Below are positions 1 through 11,844 of a stretch of DNA of 64,000 nucleotides, piece by piece; the stretch's first letter is position 1; every line of letters starts with the position of its first letter. The notes beneath the pieces were generated by a model. That model was given only the letters and a program-made list of their open reading frames with translations. It ran no database searches and had not been told where the DNA came from. This stretch comes from Diadema setosum (lineage: Eukaryota > Echinodermata > Echinoidea > Diadematoida > Diadematidae): positions 33,304,451-33,368,450 of the forward strand of contig CM067067.1 of assembly GCA_033980235.1 (NCBI GenBank). The letters are read 5' to 3'. The translations under genes were made by a program, and so were the position numbers.

Positions 1-68
1 AATATTCATGTCATTCTTAATGAAAGTGGATAATTCCTTCATTTGACAGTTTGCTTACATGCACTTAC

Positions 69-125
69 CTTGTTTACGGGGACTGTGGTGTCTGATCCTT
101 TTTTGGCTCGCAGTCTACTGGCCAT
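69..125 (-). CDS. 5' coding exon of an unrecognised gene (partial)
   Basis: On the minus strand a pyrimidine-rich tract ending in TCTTACAG precedes an exon running from 136 down to 69. A consensus GTAAGT donor follows it at 68-63. The first ATG in the exon (125) opens a 19-codon frame, MASRLRAKKGSDTTVPVNK, that ends exactly at the donor in phase 0. The basic start and absence of a hydrophobic segment suggest a cytosolic or nuclear protein. The frame is also open upstream of the ATG to the acceptor, so this could be an internal coding exon rather than the true start. The gene continues to the left, outside the window. I do not recognise the family. The exon is supported by two strong splice sites, not by homology. 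Confidence 0.5.
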
Positions 126-136
126 GGTGTGGTCAG

Positions 137-1831
137 CTGTAAGAGGAAGAGGGAGCAACAGGCACACAAAAAAAAAAGAAACATAACTTGATGGCTTCCA
201 CTGTACTAAATGCAGCACGAAGCCACAAGACAAATTTTTATCTACGTAAGGCATTTTAGCAGCGCATCATACATGCATATTATGTCCACTTGATTTCCAT
301 GTGCAATATCAGAGCAAATTTAATTAAACAAAGGCTAATGTATTGATTTCCCCATAGGCTACTCTAGTAAAGTGGCCATGCAATAATAAACTGTATTTTG
401 TCTCGACTGTTGCCATATGCCTTTGCTTGCTACATGTGTAAAGCTACATAAAATAATGTTTTTATACTGTAAGCACAAGTCACAACTTAGTGCAGAATCT
501 ACTTCATATTCTAGTACAGCTGTACCGGTAACTGCTTTTACAGGCCTCTATGCCCTTTCTAGATATACCAGTATTGATTTAACATAGATAACAATCATCA
601 TACTGGATGGCTTTATTTCATGGGATATCACGGAATATTGCACTTGTTATAGAGGCCAATATTCCCTGGTTCTTCAGTATTGAACTGTTCATCAATAATG
701 GTACGTGCTTAGACTAACATTACCAACAGTACAAAATAGCACTGCTAGACAGCAGGCCGACATGTGTACATGTAGTGCACAAATCCAATAGAAAGTATCA
801 TGAAAATGAATTCAACATTACTGAAAACGACATTTGAGGAGTCACATTTTATGAACTCGCTAGAAAATACTATCATGTGAGAAAAGGCCTAGTTGTTTCT
901 GAAACAGCATAGATCTTTAGATCTATCAGTCATTCAGTGCACAACAAAAACAAAAGTAATTCCAAACTTTTCTATCAAGTAAGCATTGCAAGTGGGAGTC
1001 TCTCAAAATTTCTGTCCACGTTCATGTTATCACAAGCCTGTATTAAAGATGTAAATTGAGTAATTTCACTGGTAACTGGGTATAAAGTTGTTGTCATACT
1101 CCAAACATTTTTCAATGGGAAGCTACAAGAGCTATCAATTTGTATTCTGGTCTTGTCATTGTACAACCGCATGCGCACCAGTTCAGCTACCACAGAAGCC
1201 TCTGTTACTAGAGGCACACATGTAGCAGACAGGCCACGTATTGAATGGGAGCCTAGAATCCATTACCCTGGGGAAAGCAAGCTTTCAGCTAATTGAATGG
1301 AAATTTACTCTTACTTAGATTTCATTTGGCTGCCTAACTAGGAGAATGAAGGCACAGGCAGGCAATTTCTTGCAGCTACAGGTGAAACTCAGGAACATGT
1401 GCCCTATGCGGAAATTATGATGTTGGCAGAAAAAGCATAAAAGTCTCTACAGCGGCACAATATACATGGCCACAGTAAAACTGAACGGTTATAACCAATC
1501 TATTGTTTCAGTCCAGTTTCAGTCTGCTTAATTTTTTTTTTTCCTGCGCAGTGACATGGCCTCCCAATTGACTCACAGCAGAGTTGAAAATACAACTCGA
1601 GAAATGCGATCTTAAAGGGGATGGCAAACGCATTTCAAAAGTGGGAACTGAAAAGCATTTCAAACGAGGGAAAATTGATAAACGCAGCTTATGATGGAAA
1701 GTCTGCCATAAGAAACAGGTCACATGTAGTTTGCATTTATAAAGTTTGTATCATGACACTGCACTATACTGTTTTCTAGTGCAACATGTAATTCACAATG
1801 CTTTATATATAATGAACTACAACGGGCAAGC
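137..1831. other. Non-coding stretch, probably first intron or 5' flank of the left-edge gene
   Basis: This is AT-rich sequence with only short ORFs. I see no splice-bounded exon, RNA gene or clear transposon end in it. If the exon at 69-136 is internal, its non-coding first exon should lie in or beyond this stretch on the minus strand. Confidence 0.3.
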
Positions 1832-3230
1832 TAAAGGCGGTGTCACACCTGTCCGGGCAAGCTACGCGGGCTTGTGGCGAGGAGGTAGTTTAAAGCACGT
1901 AGAAGATTTTCCGCGGGCGGACAAGAATGTTTGCAATTTTGGCACTTGTTTCTTACTTACTAGACGCGTGCTACTTAGCTTCTACTTGCGTGCGTTCCGT
2001 GTGACTCGCTTGAGAGCTTTGAAACCGATCCATTTTCTGTTACGAGCAACTTACGGGGATTGCGAAGTACCTGCTTTGGAGTTGCCTGTGAGGTGCTACC
2101 GGTAAGGGTTTCCTACTTGTACTCTTCCGGAACAAGTTTTGAGCATGCTCAAGGCCTTGTCATACAGTATCTGGGGAAGTTTTGCGGCTTGACTTGCGGG
2201 GAAACAAATTTGCTACCCGGAGCTCTCCGCAGTTGGCCCGAACTTGACAGTACCTAGCACTTATCTCGTCCTTAGTTGCCCGAAGGTGCGCACGCTAGTC
2301 CAATTTTCCCGCAGCAAAGTTTTGAGCATGACCAAAACTATTTCCGGATGAGTCCCGAGGATTGCCCGAAGAGTTCCACGTAGAACACCCGTAGGAGGGC
2401 CGTAGCCGCCGCAATTCACAGGCATTTGACCCACTTGAAATAGGTAAGTTGCCCGCTGATTTATGCCTACGTGAAGGGAGTGCGTGCCATTATGTGGGCT
2501 CATTCTCTTCTTTGTCCTCTGTCCTCTGTGGCGTCAAGGACTACCTGGTCCCTTTCGGACAGGACTTCATCCGCCGAATGGACTTCAGCAGCAATTTGAT
2601 GCATTTGCTTGTGAATCTTCCGGGCTTTTTTTGTGGCTGTCCATCCACTGAACGTTCTCTGCCCTTGTGCACTTTCCGTCTACGGGGCATCTTCACTTCT
2701 TGAAAGCTATATCGTTGACAAATGATTGTTTGCCCATCCACTCGAACCAGCCTATTGTTCAGGCTAGCACTCACCTCGCAGGCGACTAGTACGCAGATAA
2801 CACGCAGTTGTGGCGCAGGTACTTCGCAGAGCCTGTATGTCGCCCGTTTTAACTGACATTAAAGAAGCTATCACGAAGCTATCACGTGACACCCACGCGC
2901 CTAACATGCAGTTCAACGGAATACACGCAAGAAGGACTTGGGTATCACGCGTTTATCATGTAATACCCACGCCAAACTCGCCCTAAACCTTGTCCGGCCG
3001 CAGAAATCATTCTGCGTGCTGAAAAATCCCCATACGCAATAAGCCCGCTTAGCTGGTGTGACAGGGCCTTTTTTTGGCAGCGGGTAAATAGAGCCAGCGT
3101 GCGCACCTCCGGGTAACTACTTTTGAGATACATGCTAGGTACTGTCATGTGCGGGTCATCTGCGGGGACCTCCGGAGAGCAAAAATGCTCTTCGGAAGTC
3201 GCACGCAAGGCTGGTGTGACACGGCCTTTA
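1832..3230. mobile_element. 1.4-kb non-autonomous DNA transposon with TA-flanked inverted ends
   Basis: The left end TAAAGGCGGTGTCACACC is mirrored at the right end by GGTGTGACACGGCCTTTA, an inverted repeat of 18 nt with one mismatch. The bases immediately outside can be read as a TA target duplication, as for Tc1/mariner elements. The interior is much richer in CpG and GC than its surroundings. It also holds a second copy of the end motif near 3058-3076 (GGTGTGACAGGGCC), suggesting a nested or composite structure. The internal ORFs (up to 119 codons) carry no transposase signature. The element ends are seen directly; the superfamily is inference. Confidence 0.65.
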
Positions 3231-3866
3231 CAGTGCGCTTTTATCTCCTCAACTCATTCTAGATTATGCGTGATTGTATGGGTGTACACTTTACATCATG
3301 TCAAAAGTCTGTACATGATTGGAGCATGTAGAAACAATAAGAACAGCAGGCCTGATTTGTGAAGTTATCGAAACTAGGATACATGCAATGACTGCAAAAT
3401 ATGACTTTCACATGGACAATAGCAATAGCTTTAAGTTTCACATCAAGCAAATCAAATGAAACACAAATCATAATTCAAATATGTTTTTTGTGAACATTAT
3501 CACAGCAGATTTGTAGCAGATTCCAAATACATGGAGGTCTGTGACTACTTCAGGAGGCATTACAGAAATGCAATATTAGTTCCACTTCTCTGCATTTTGC
3601 TTCAGGGTGAAAGGCAAAGTGGAATGAGAGGTTAAATGTCATCCATCTTTTAGCACTTGGCAAGTCAGAAAAGCGAGTATTTCCTTAAATACACATGTAT
3701 CATTTTTAATACCGGTAGTCATTTCGATTTTTACGACAGCTTCTCTTGATGTTGTTAAATACGATGTGGCATTGCAATCACTGTCAACTTGTTTTCATGC
3801 TCGCTGAAATATTAGGGGAGACCTCAAGGCTACCTATGGAAGACTTTTTTGTTTATCTGTCTTTGC
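3231..3866. other. Intergenic spacer, nothing recognised
   Basis: AT-rich spacer between two transposons. I see no ORF of coding character, splice-bounded exon or repeat end. Confidence 0.3.
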
Positions 3867-4411
3867 TTAAAGGACAAGTCCACCTTCATAGACATGTGGA
3901 TTGATTGAATGCAGAAATATTAATAGAATACATCAGCAAAACTTTGAGGAAAATCAGACAATCCGTTTAAAAGTTATGAATTTTTGAAGTTTCTACTCTG
4001 TCACTGCTGGATGAGAAGACTACTACAGCTTGTGATGTCACATGTATACCACGATATTAAAAAAAATATAAAGAAAATTCAAGATATTTTTACTTTTCTC
4101 ACATAATAGAAGAACACTTGACTTCCCTCTTTCAGAAGGCAAGGGGGAATAATATTACTCTCAACATAAGTCAGTGACGAGTCGAGGAAATGTGTACTTT
4201 TTTCAAAAAGTAAAATTTTGTGAAGTTTTCTTTATATTTTCCTCACACAATGTAGTAATCTTCTCATTCAGCAGTGACTGTGCACTTACTTTAAAAATTC
4301 AGAACTTTTGAACGGATTGTCCGATTTCCCCCAAACTTTCACTGATGTGTTCTTCTAATATTGTTGCATTCACTCAATATACATAATTATAAGGGTGGAC
4401 TTGTCCTCCAA
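3867..4411. mobile_element. Palindromic TTAA element, family A copy 1
   Basis: The left boundary is TTAAAGGACAAGTCCACC. The right boundary is its near reverse complement, GGTGGACTTGTCCT, followed by a decayed TTAA. The two halves are imperfect reverse complements over roughly 250 nt. Shared landmarks are AAAGTTATGAATTTTTGAA, GATGAGAAGACTACTA and TGATGTCACATG. Copies at 46492 and 61848 share the same layout. This copy is the most diverged of the three. TTAA target sites are typical of piggyBac-group elements; no transposase is present. Confidence 0.8.
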
Positions 4412-4951
4412 TGGCATTTATGGAATTTATCAAGTATATATTCCAGGCACAACTTTTGTTTGTTTTTGCTTTCAAAGATATGAATATGGTCAATGCTTAT
4501 CACAAAAAACAAAACAAAAAAACAAAACAAAAAATGGGACCACTCTACTGAAACTGTTGAGGGAGCTTTTGTTTTAGGATGGAAGTGCTGCATGGCATGA
4601 AGTGCTGGAGAGTAAAGTGGTTGTGCTTGCACAACCTACAGTCTAATCCCTAGCACTTGAACACTGACACCAAAGGCAAAATGCTAGGCAAAAAAGAAAA
4701 AAAAAAGAAAAAGGAAAAGAAAGGTTTAGGCCTATTCCCTCACGTTGTCCTGCCTAAGATTTTTATCTGTGCATATTATGCATAAATATGGAATAAGGCA
4801 GGCTACCATTTTGACAGGCCATGAAAATTGTTGATTATGTCAATGGATGATTGAGCAATTAAATGTGGCAATTCTGACAAACAGACATGAATGATAAAGT
4901 GTAGAACTACACAACCTTGCAATTTGACATGGCGATGAATACAGATAGTAA

Positions 4952-5119
4952 GCAAATAATCAACGTCGGTGAAGGTGATGGGACAAACTATCACTTCCGA
5001 GGCGATCTGGATGTAGTTATCTTTCCGAAGCGCAGCTGAGGAAAGACAGCGTACACATACAGATCGCCGAGGAAGTGATAGTTTGTCTCATTGCCTGAAA
5101 CCAAAAGTTGATTATTTGC
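4952..5119. repeat. Inverted repeat (foldback), about 65-nt imperfect arms
   Basis: The outer ends GCAAATAATCAAC and GTTGATTATTTGC are exact reverse complements. Further in, GACAAACTATCACTTCC pairs with GGAAGTGATAGTTTGTC, and GCGATCTG with CAGATCGC. The central ~50 nt are unpaired. No target duplication or coding capacity was found. It is probably a miniature foldback element. Confidence 0.6.
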
Positions 5120-5284
5120 TTTATATTCCACATCTAGGGTACTAGATATTCCCATTTTATTCCACATCTGAAACTGTTTTGGCTGTCTTTAGGTATCCTC
5201 AGGGCTTAGGCTACGTAGTTTACTTTAGACGTTTGCGCGTAGATGACAAAACAACAAATTTGCTCCTTGCCCATCGCGTGGCAC

Positions 5285-5366
5285 CGAAATAAAAGTGCGT
5301 TGCACTGTGGTCTATCACTTGACCCAGGTCAAATGATAGACCACAGTGCAACGCACTTTTATTTCG
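5285..5366. repeat. Perfect 33-bp-arm hairpin
   Basis: Two 33-nt arms (5285-5317 and 5334-5366) are exact reverse complements. They start CGAAATAAAAGTGCGTTG and end CAACGCACTTTTATTTCG. The 16-nt loop itself contains TTGACC-CA-GGTCAA, so nearly all 82 nt can fold. No target-site duplication is obvious. It could be a young foldback element or a transcribed hairpin. Confidence 0.75.
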
Positions 5367-7258
5367 CGTGTACTCAAAATTGTAAGTTATATCACGCGTT
5401 AGGACTGTGTGGACTAAGAGATCAGCGAAACAAAATGACTATCATCATAGAGACCAGAGTGTAACAAACTTTTCTTCTCAGGTGATGTGATGGGCAAAAC
5501 TATGTTTTGTCACATGATCATCTCTTGACCAATCCTATACCAAGATTCTCAGTATTTCTTTGATGTAATGATCGTCACTGACACATGATTATGTGCATCT
5601 TAATGAGTACATTCAGACAATAATGATTGTGTAATCATGTATCGTCACTAACAAAAGAATCATTTCCCTCATTTCAGTCTTGTTTCGCTGATGTGCCTTT
5701 TTCAGACGGAAATGTCTTTGAATAAATACAGATGAGGAGCGGCAAAACCTGAGATCATAACAAATTTTGTGTCAAAAGATGGGCAATTGCTGATTTGTAC
5801 ATTTTCGCACACGCATAAAACCTTGCATAATCATAATGGACAATGGTTCTCTACCATTACCATTCCTTTTTGCTCTGGATTAAGCTGCGGAAAAGTGAAA
5901 TATTGAGATCACAAATGACAATCATTCTGCCAAAATGTTAGCTTTCTTTTAAAAACTGCCTGTTTCTCCCAAGCAAAATTGTTTGGGGCATGATTTCCTA
6001 ACATACACCACAACTACACATTTACTTTAATACTTGATTTTTATGAGTTATTTTCTTCTGCGCATATAGTTTTAGATTTCTCGAATCTCCGTCTTGTTCT
6101 TCTCCCGGCTTGCTGGCGGTGACGATCATGGGATCAAAGCAGTGAAGCATGCTAAAAATGTCTTTGTGGGGCTTTTGAGATGTACAAGTGCATGAATTAA
6201 TTAACAATACAATGAATGTCCTTGTATAGGTCCATGGTATCAGCTACACACATGCACATATTGTACATGTATGTACAGTAAGGTACAGACATTATCAGAC
6301 TTATTATGTGCGCGGTGAATGTGATTGCTGGGTGTATGCAGGTGCCAGCCATATAAATCGCTTGATACATCCCTTGCATCATTTTGAGTGATGTACTGGT
6401 CTAGAACATCAACCCAGTAAAAGATTACACAAGTGTTGTTCTTTCATGGAGGGGGTAGGAATTTTTAAGATGAAAATGGTTGTGACTTTATTATGCTTAT
6501 GAGTGGTGTATCTGTCACATAAAGCAAAAACAATGCCTTGATTGGCACTACCATTTAACACACACATTGCACAGCTTTGATCACTACAGCTTCATAGCAT
6601 TAAACATTTCACGCTCAGCATATTGGCAAATCACAGTGCATTGCACTGATGATACATTTCCCTACTTGAGCAGAGATGGAGATCTCTCCTCTCGCTTGTG
6701 CTTTTCCTCTGTGTCAATCCAGGTGGAGAAACTGGTTCTCAGACTGAAAGGGCAAAGCAAAACAAAGTGCCATTGAAACCACTTTTCAAGACCAGTCTCC
6801 TGGTTGTGAAGGGATATAAGATGTGGCAGAAGACACGAGAGAGTGGCCCTCAACAAGCAGTGTAAGTCCTTTCGGAGGTGTGCAAGCATGCAGGAAATCT
6901 CTGCCTTGTGATATGTATACTAGGTTATCATGGTAGCTTCAGGTTATACATGTAAATGTCTGAAGTACTAAACTTCAATACCATCTATTTCAAGCATATT
7001 GTAGATATGACAAAAATAGCAAGGTATAGCACTTAGTATTTTATGGTGAAGTTTCATGCTGACATCACATTTTACTCTGATTTCTGCAGTTTCTCTGATT
7101 TAATGAAAGTCATTTTATGACAGACATACAATATCACTCCTGAAATTACCTGAGCACGACTGCAGTTTGGTTGTTTCGCCAGTTCTGTAGACTACATTGT
7201 ACCAACATGGCATCAGGCTACAATGTACATCATATGGTGCATGGTAGCACCAAGACGG
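5367..7258. other. Intergenic spacer, nothing recognised
   Basis: AT-rich DNA with only short ORFs. I found no paired splice sites, RNA gene or transposon ends here. Confidence 0.3.
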
Positions 7259-7263
7259 CATAG

Positions 7264-7831
7264 ACCCCGTTTACAGTGCGAGGCTCGGCCGTGGCCGAGC
7301 CGCGGCCGAGTCCAGCCCCGCTTTAGTGTAAACGCGCAAAAGGCCAAATGCGAGGCCAAAATTGGCCTCGCATTTGGCCTCGCTCTGGAGGTGGTCTCGG
7401 CCACGGCCGAGCCGCGGCCGAGCCCGGCCTTTTCTTGGTGTAAACGCAAACTGGGCCAAATGCGCGGCCAATTGCGCGGCCAGTTTTAGTCTGGCTTCCA
7501 AACCCTCTGCCTGTATCTTTCGCTGTTCAGGATATTAACCCCCTCAACGTCGAAAACTAGTATAGTTTAAGGTGGTTTTTGTCCTGCAAAGGATTTTTTC
7601 CTTCGGCAAAGGCCTTTGCCCGAACGGCGACTTCGTCGCCACGGAATTCAGTTGGCAAAGGGTCTGAAAACCAGACAATACCAAATTGCGTTAGTTTACA
7701 AGCAGAGCGCCACTACGACTAAATAATGAAAGGTTTGAATCGAAAGCGCGGCCGAGCCCAGCAGTGTAAACGGACAGAATTGCGAGGCTCGGCCGCGCAA
7801 TTGAGGCCCGGCCTCGCACTGTAAACGGGGT
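7264..7831. mobile_element. GC-rich foldback transposon with 5-bp target duplication
   Basis: The ends ACCCCGTTTACAGTGCGAGG and CCTCGCACTGTAAACGGGGT are perfect 20-nt inverted repeats. They are flanked by direct CATAG copies at 7259-7263 and 7832-7836. The interior repeats (C)GGCCGAG / GCGGCCGAGC blocks and the word GTGTAAACG several times on both strands. A less GC-rich stretch separates the two halves. Base composition contrasts sharply with the neighbourhood. No coding capacity. Confidence 0.8.
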
Positions 7832-7944
7832 CATAGATTCATACATGACCAGAGCATTATTTGACAACACTGATGTCTTTTCAATTGCTTGGGGTACTGT
7901 ACAGTACTGGTTGAGGCGGGGATTCATGTTTTGAACATTCCTAA

Positions 7945-8280
7945 GTGAGATAATGAAAAGCCTCTTATGAAATATGAAAGAGCATGTAATTTTAAGAAGG
8001 ATTCAACATTTATTTGGTGAAAATTGATTTTCAAATGGCTGAGATATCCGAAAAAAGTGCTAATAATAAAAGGCGACATGCCACAACTTTATTAGGATCT
8101 CTTTGTTTCACCTTGTTTTTGGATATCTCGGCCATGTCAAAACCGGTTTTCATCGAATAAACTTTTGATACTCCTTAAAACTGCATGCTCTTTGACATTT
8201 CACAGAGTGGTTTCTGAATATCTCGCAAAACGTTAAAAGCTAAATCCTAACCTCAACCAGAACTGTACACACCCTTTAAC
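7945..8280. mobile_element. Diverged palindromic element, family B copy
   Basis: Facing motifs TTCAAATGGCTGAGATATCC and GGATATCTCGGCCATG, AAAGAGCATG and CATGCTCTTT, and a right end ACCCTTTAA match the organisation of the better preserved copy at 23161-23571. The left boundary is degraded, so the start is approximate. Confidence 0.6.
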
Positions 8281-9573
8281 TATAGTTCAGATGTGCTTTC
8301 TTTTTCACACACACTTCTCTTTTTTCTCTCTCTCAAAGCTGAACACATAATGCACACACACATTTGTGCAGTGCCCATAGAGGCAGCTTGACAGGATGGG
8401 TATCCTGTATCAATACTACATCATAAAAGAGTCCTTATTCATCCTTCCCTTTGAAACAGAAGAGTAAAATTATTCCTTTCTTACTGCAAATTTGTATCCC
8501 ATTAACATTTAATGTATAAGAAATTACTTAATTAAAATCACTAAGTGAGATGAATCAAACTAGAAGTAGATTAGGTCTCAGCTATAAAGCGAACTACTGT
8601 ACACACAGCGACGCGAATGGGCTGTACCACTTCAGATCCAAATCACAAAGTGACGCATGTTGATTGCATTGCTTTTGGATTCATGACATCATGTTTGTCT
8701 ACTCAGACTCATTAAGGACAATCTTCATTAGACTTCATCTCGGTGTTATCGATATTGACATCACACAATTCACAACTTACCAAAAAACTAAGATTTAATG
8801 CGCACTAACTAAATCAGACTTCTTTGCACGGCCATATTTGAATAACCAGGAGGATGATCAGTGCTGCACTTTCAAAGGTCACGCTGTCGACTGTGCTACG
8901 GTACACTCAAGCAGCGCACGCCAAAGAGCTCTATGTGGCGCATGCACAGAATGTGGTCACGCATTCGCACACAAACTTGCATCATTTAAATCTGGTATTC
9001 TGAATTATGCAACGATGGACTCCCGACAGTCGGGGATGGCGCTAAAAATTCCCTGGTTTTGTTTGTTTTTTTGCTCTGTGGACTTATCGCAAGAGCTTGC
9101 TATGGACCTACAACGGTATGTACCATTCTGTAGTATAACGCATACGCTTAACATGAGTATAACGTACAATTTGTGGTAGAACATACAAATTTTCATTAGT
9201 TTTGTAGTTGTGTTGTGGTTTCGCGGTGATGGTGAGGCTGCCATGGTCTGACACTGTGCGAAGCATTTTTAGCAGGGAAGGATAGTCCATTTTTAGACAG
9301 TGATGGGGCAGACAGCTGGAAACCAATAGAAATTTAGGTAAGACTATAGGAAACAATCTGGTGCTGCCTTTGTACGGCTACGCGCTGTTGCACTGTCCAT
9401 TTCTTAGTACATCGCGTCACAACAACAGCTAACTAGCTGGCAACATATCCAGCTCACATATTAATAGACCACTGTAGGCATATTACATGCATTATGTGCG
9501 TACCGAGTTTGCAGATGGCACGCATGTTTACTAGTGTATAGTGAACAGTTATAGCGGCTGAGCGCGCAGCTGT
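8281..9573. other. Intergenic spacer, nothing recognised
   Basis: Mixed AT-rich DNA with a somewhat CpG-richer patch around 8590-8960. I found no splice-bounded exon and no clear repeat end. Confidence 0.25.
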
Positions 9574-9580
9574 CTCTTAC

Positions 9581-10609
9581 CATGGAGCTACCAAAAAGAT
9601 GGAGTAACAACGAAGGCCACCAATATTACGTAACCCAACTACGAGCGGTCAGTTCTGACAGACTTCAAAGCACCGCACTCGCTGGGACGGCTTAACTCGT
9701 CCCGCAGGGGATACTTTGGCAAACGATGCTGCGAGCCGCAAAAATGACGTCATACTCACCAACATTGCACATACAATATAGTGCTGTATCGAGTCGAAAA
9801 CTCGACTTGCAACAACATATGGCTGCGCAAAACTTTGCTGAAGACCACGCGCATGCGCATAATATCCACAGGCAAAACAGAGGAGATACCGAGTGCAGTG
9901 CACTTTGAACGAACTGAATTGGCCCATGAACAGCGAAGGTACTGTACAGTGTATTGTCGTCATGCTTTGTGACTGTGGTTAGTACATACCCTAAGAATAA
10001 AATTCTTAATAAAAATCCCTCACATTTCTCCACATATTTCAATATCTGTCCGTAAAGCTGACATTTGAAACTACAATCTTACGTAAGTGTTGACTGCGTA
10101 CAATTGCGTACATTTTATCTATACCGTTGTGAAGCCAGCTGTTATTTGTCTTTGTGTTTGTTCGGGACAGCGTGACGGCCATTATTGATCGTGTCGAGAG
10201 TGCAGTGTTTGTTTACATGCCGGTCGTATCATATCGTGATTTACATACTAAACGACGGTATGACATGTTAAACAATTTGTTACACTGCAGATTCACTATT
10301 TGTAGCTATAATTAATTCAGAATCATGTTAAATCGAATATGCTCGAAGTCGACGGGGCAGCTGCAGTTTGTGTAGTCCCATGCATTGACGTTCCATGGTG
10401 GAACCATGGAGCTAGGTAGCTCCATGGTACACGGTAAGAACAAGTTTGCGAACACGCTGCGGATGACGTCATTGTGCGTACGCACTGTCTCATCTGTCAT
10501 CGCTCTCGCTCACGGGGGCTTAGCGAGGATTACTTTTTACGAGTCGGCTTCGAGCATCACTTCAAAAGGACCCCAACCGTTGTTACTCCATCTTTTTGGT
10601 AGCTCCATG
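9581..10609. mobile_element. 1.0-kb transposon with 32-bp perfect inverted ends and 7-bp duplication
   Basis: The left 32 nt (9581-9612, beginning CATGGAGCTACCAAAAAG) are exactly reverse-complementary to 10578-10609. Both ends are flanked by direct CTCTTAC copies (9574-9580 and 10610-10616). Inside, 10403-10428 is a perfect 26-nt palindrome of the same end motif (ACCATGGAGCTA twice, inverted), suggesting a nested or rearranged copy. A 21-nt word, GAGCGCGCAGCTGTCTCTTAC, lies directly left of the element and again just right of it at 10623-10643. Internal ORFs have no recognised domain. Confidence 0.75.
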
Positions 10610-10873
10610 CTCTTACATAGCCGAGCGCGCAGCTGTCTCTTACATACGCGTACGTGCTGCCCTCCTGCTTTCCCCAAGCATTATGAGTCATCTGTGTGAA
10701 TCTTGTCGAAAAGAATGAAGCAAGGAGGATACCCTTAAAAGGGTAAATTACAAAATGCCGGCAGCCAATTACTCTTAAATTCATTGGGAGGGATATAAAA
10801 CAAAAACACCAGGCCACTGTTCAAGGCACTGGTCGAAACTATGGCTAGAGTAGTGCATCTATGTTTAGTACAT

Positions 10874-11750
10874 TTAAAGTGAAAACTAAGTTCTGGTAAG
10901 GGCTTGAGAACCCGTCTGGCACCATTTCATATTTGCTTGCAATATATCGAAAGAGTCTACAAAGAAACTTACCTAGCTGACGCGGTTTGCCGGAATGATG
11001 AGTCCTTTTGGAGTATTTTGAGAAAAATAATAAAAGTCGGTAGACCGACTTTTATTCCAGAAGGCTCCAGACTAACTCGGTCTCAGGGAAAACTCGACCC
11101 TATTTCAGACAATTTACACACAGTTCGTGATCGCAATGTTCATCAGTACTCTATAATACTACGGGTACCAAACGAGGCCTTACTGAGCAGACAGGAAAGT
11201 GCGTGCTAATCCTGTACAAAACAAATGTACAGCGCGCGGTCCACAAGCCTTCTAGTATACGCACATCACCTCAGTTGCTAAGACGCGCGGTCTTTGAAGT
11301 TTTTGTTGTTGTTTATCAATTGTCTTTGATTGTTTTTAGAGGTACTTGAGAGGCGCACACTAATTTTGCATGCGCGCCAAAGAGGTTTTTGATGCGCGCG
11401 TTGTAACAACTCGGACCATTACTGCGAGTAGCCAGAACGCTACGATGTAGTTTATACAGGCCGCTCCCGTATGCATAGTACTGTACAATCCAGAGGGAAA
11501 ACCAGTACAACTCATCCCGCCGTCAAGCAAAGCGAGGCCGAGTTATCCCCGAGTCCGAGTCTAACCTGACCCCGTTCGGGTAAGTTCCGAGACTGAATGT
11601 TTTTGGTTAATATTTTCCATTTTCGTCCTTACCCATCGAATATCTTGTTATTACAGCGTTATTCCGCACATTTCCTAGGCATACGTTCACATTTTGGAGC
11701 AAAATTTGACAACTTTTGCAGGCATACCAGAACTTTGTTTGGGCTTTAAC
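10874..11750 (+). mobile_element. 0.88-kb TTAA element, family C, copy 1
   Basis: The unit is bounded by TTAA at 10874 and at 11746-11749. Its ends are imperfect inverted repeats around AAGTTCTGGTA. It contains a short hairpin, TAAAAGTCGGTAGACCGACTTTTA (two inverted halves), and a GACTCGG-type repeat. An almost identical unit lies in reverse orientation at 16165-17071. A 101-codon ORF at 10904-11209 lies wholly inside and has no recognised domain. The TTAA borders suggest a piggyBac-group non-autonomous element. Confidence 0.75.
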
Positions 11751-11844
11751 GGTTTTTGCGCTATATAATTCCAATATAGATGACGTCTACATGTTTTATA
11801 ACATTTTGTGCCAAGATAATGACATTCTAAATACATGTTTAACA

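Noticed and set aside
10904..11209. 101-codon ORF that recurs in inverted copy
   Set aside because: It lies wholly inside the family C TTAA element, and the recurrence is explained by the element duplication.
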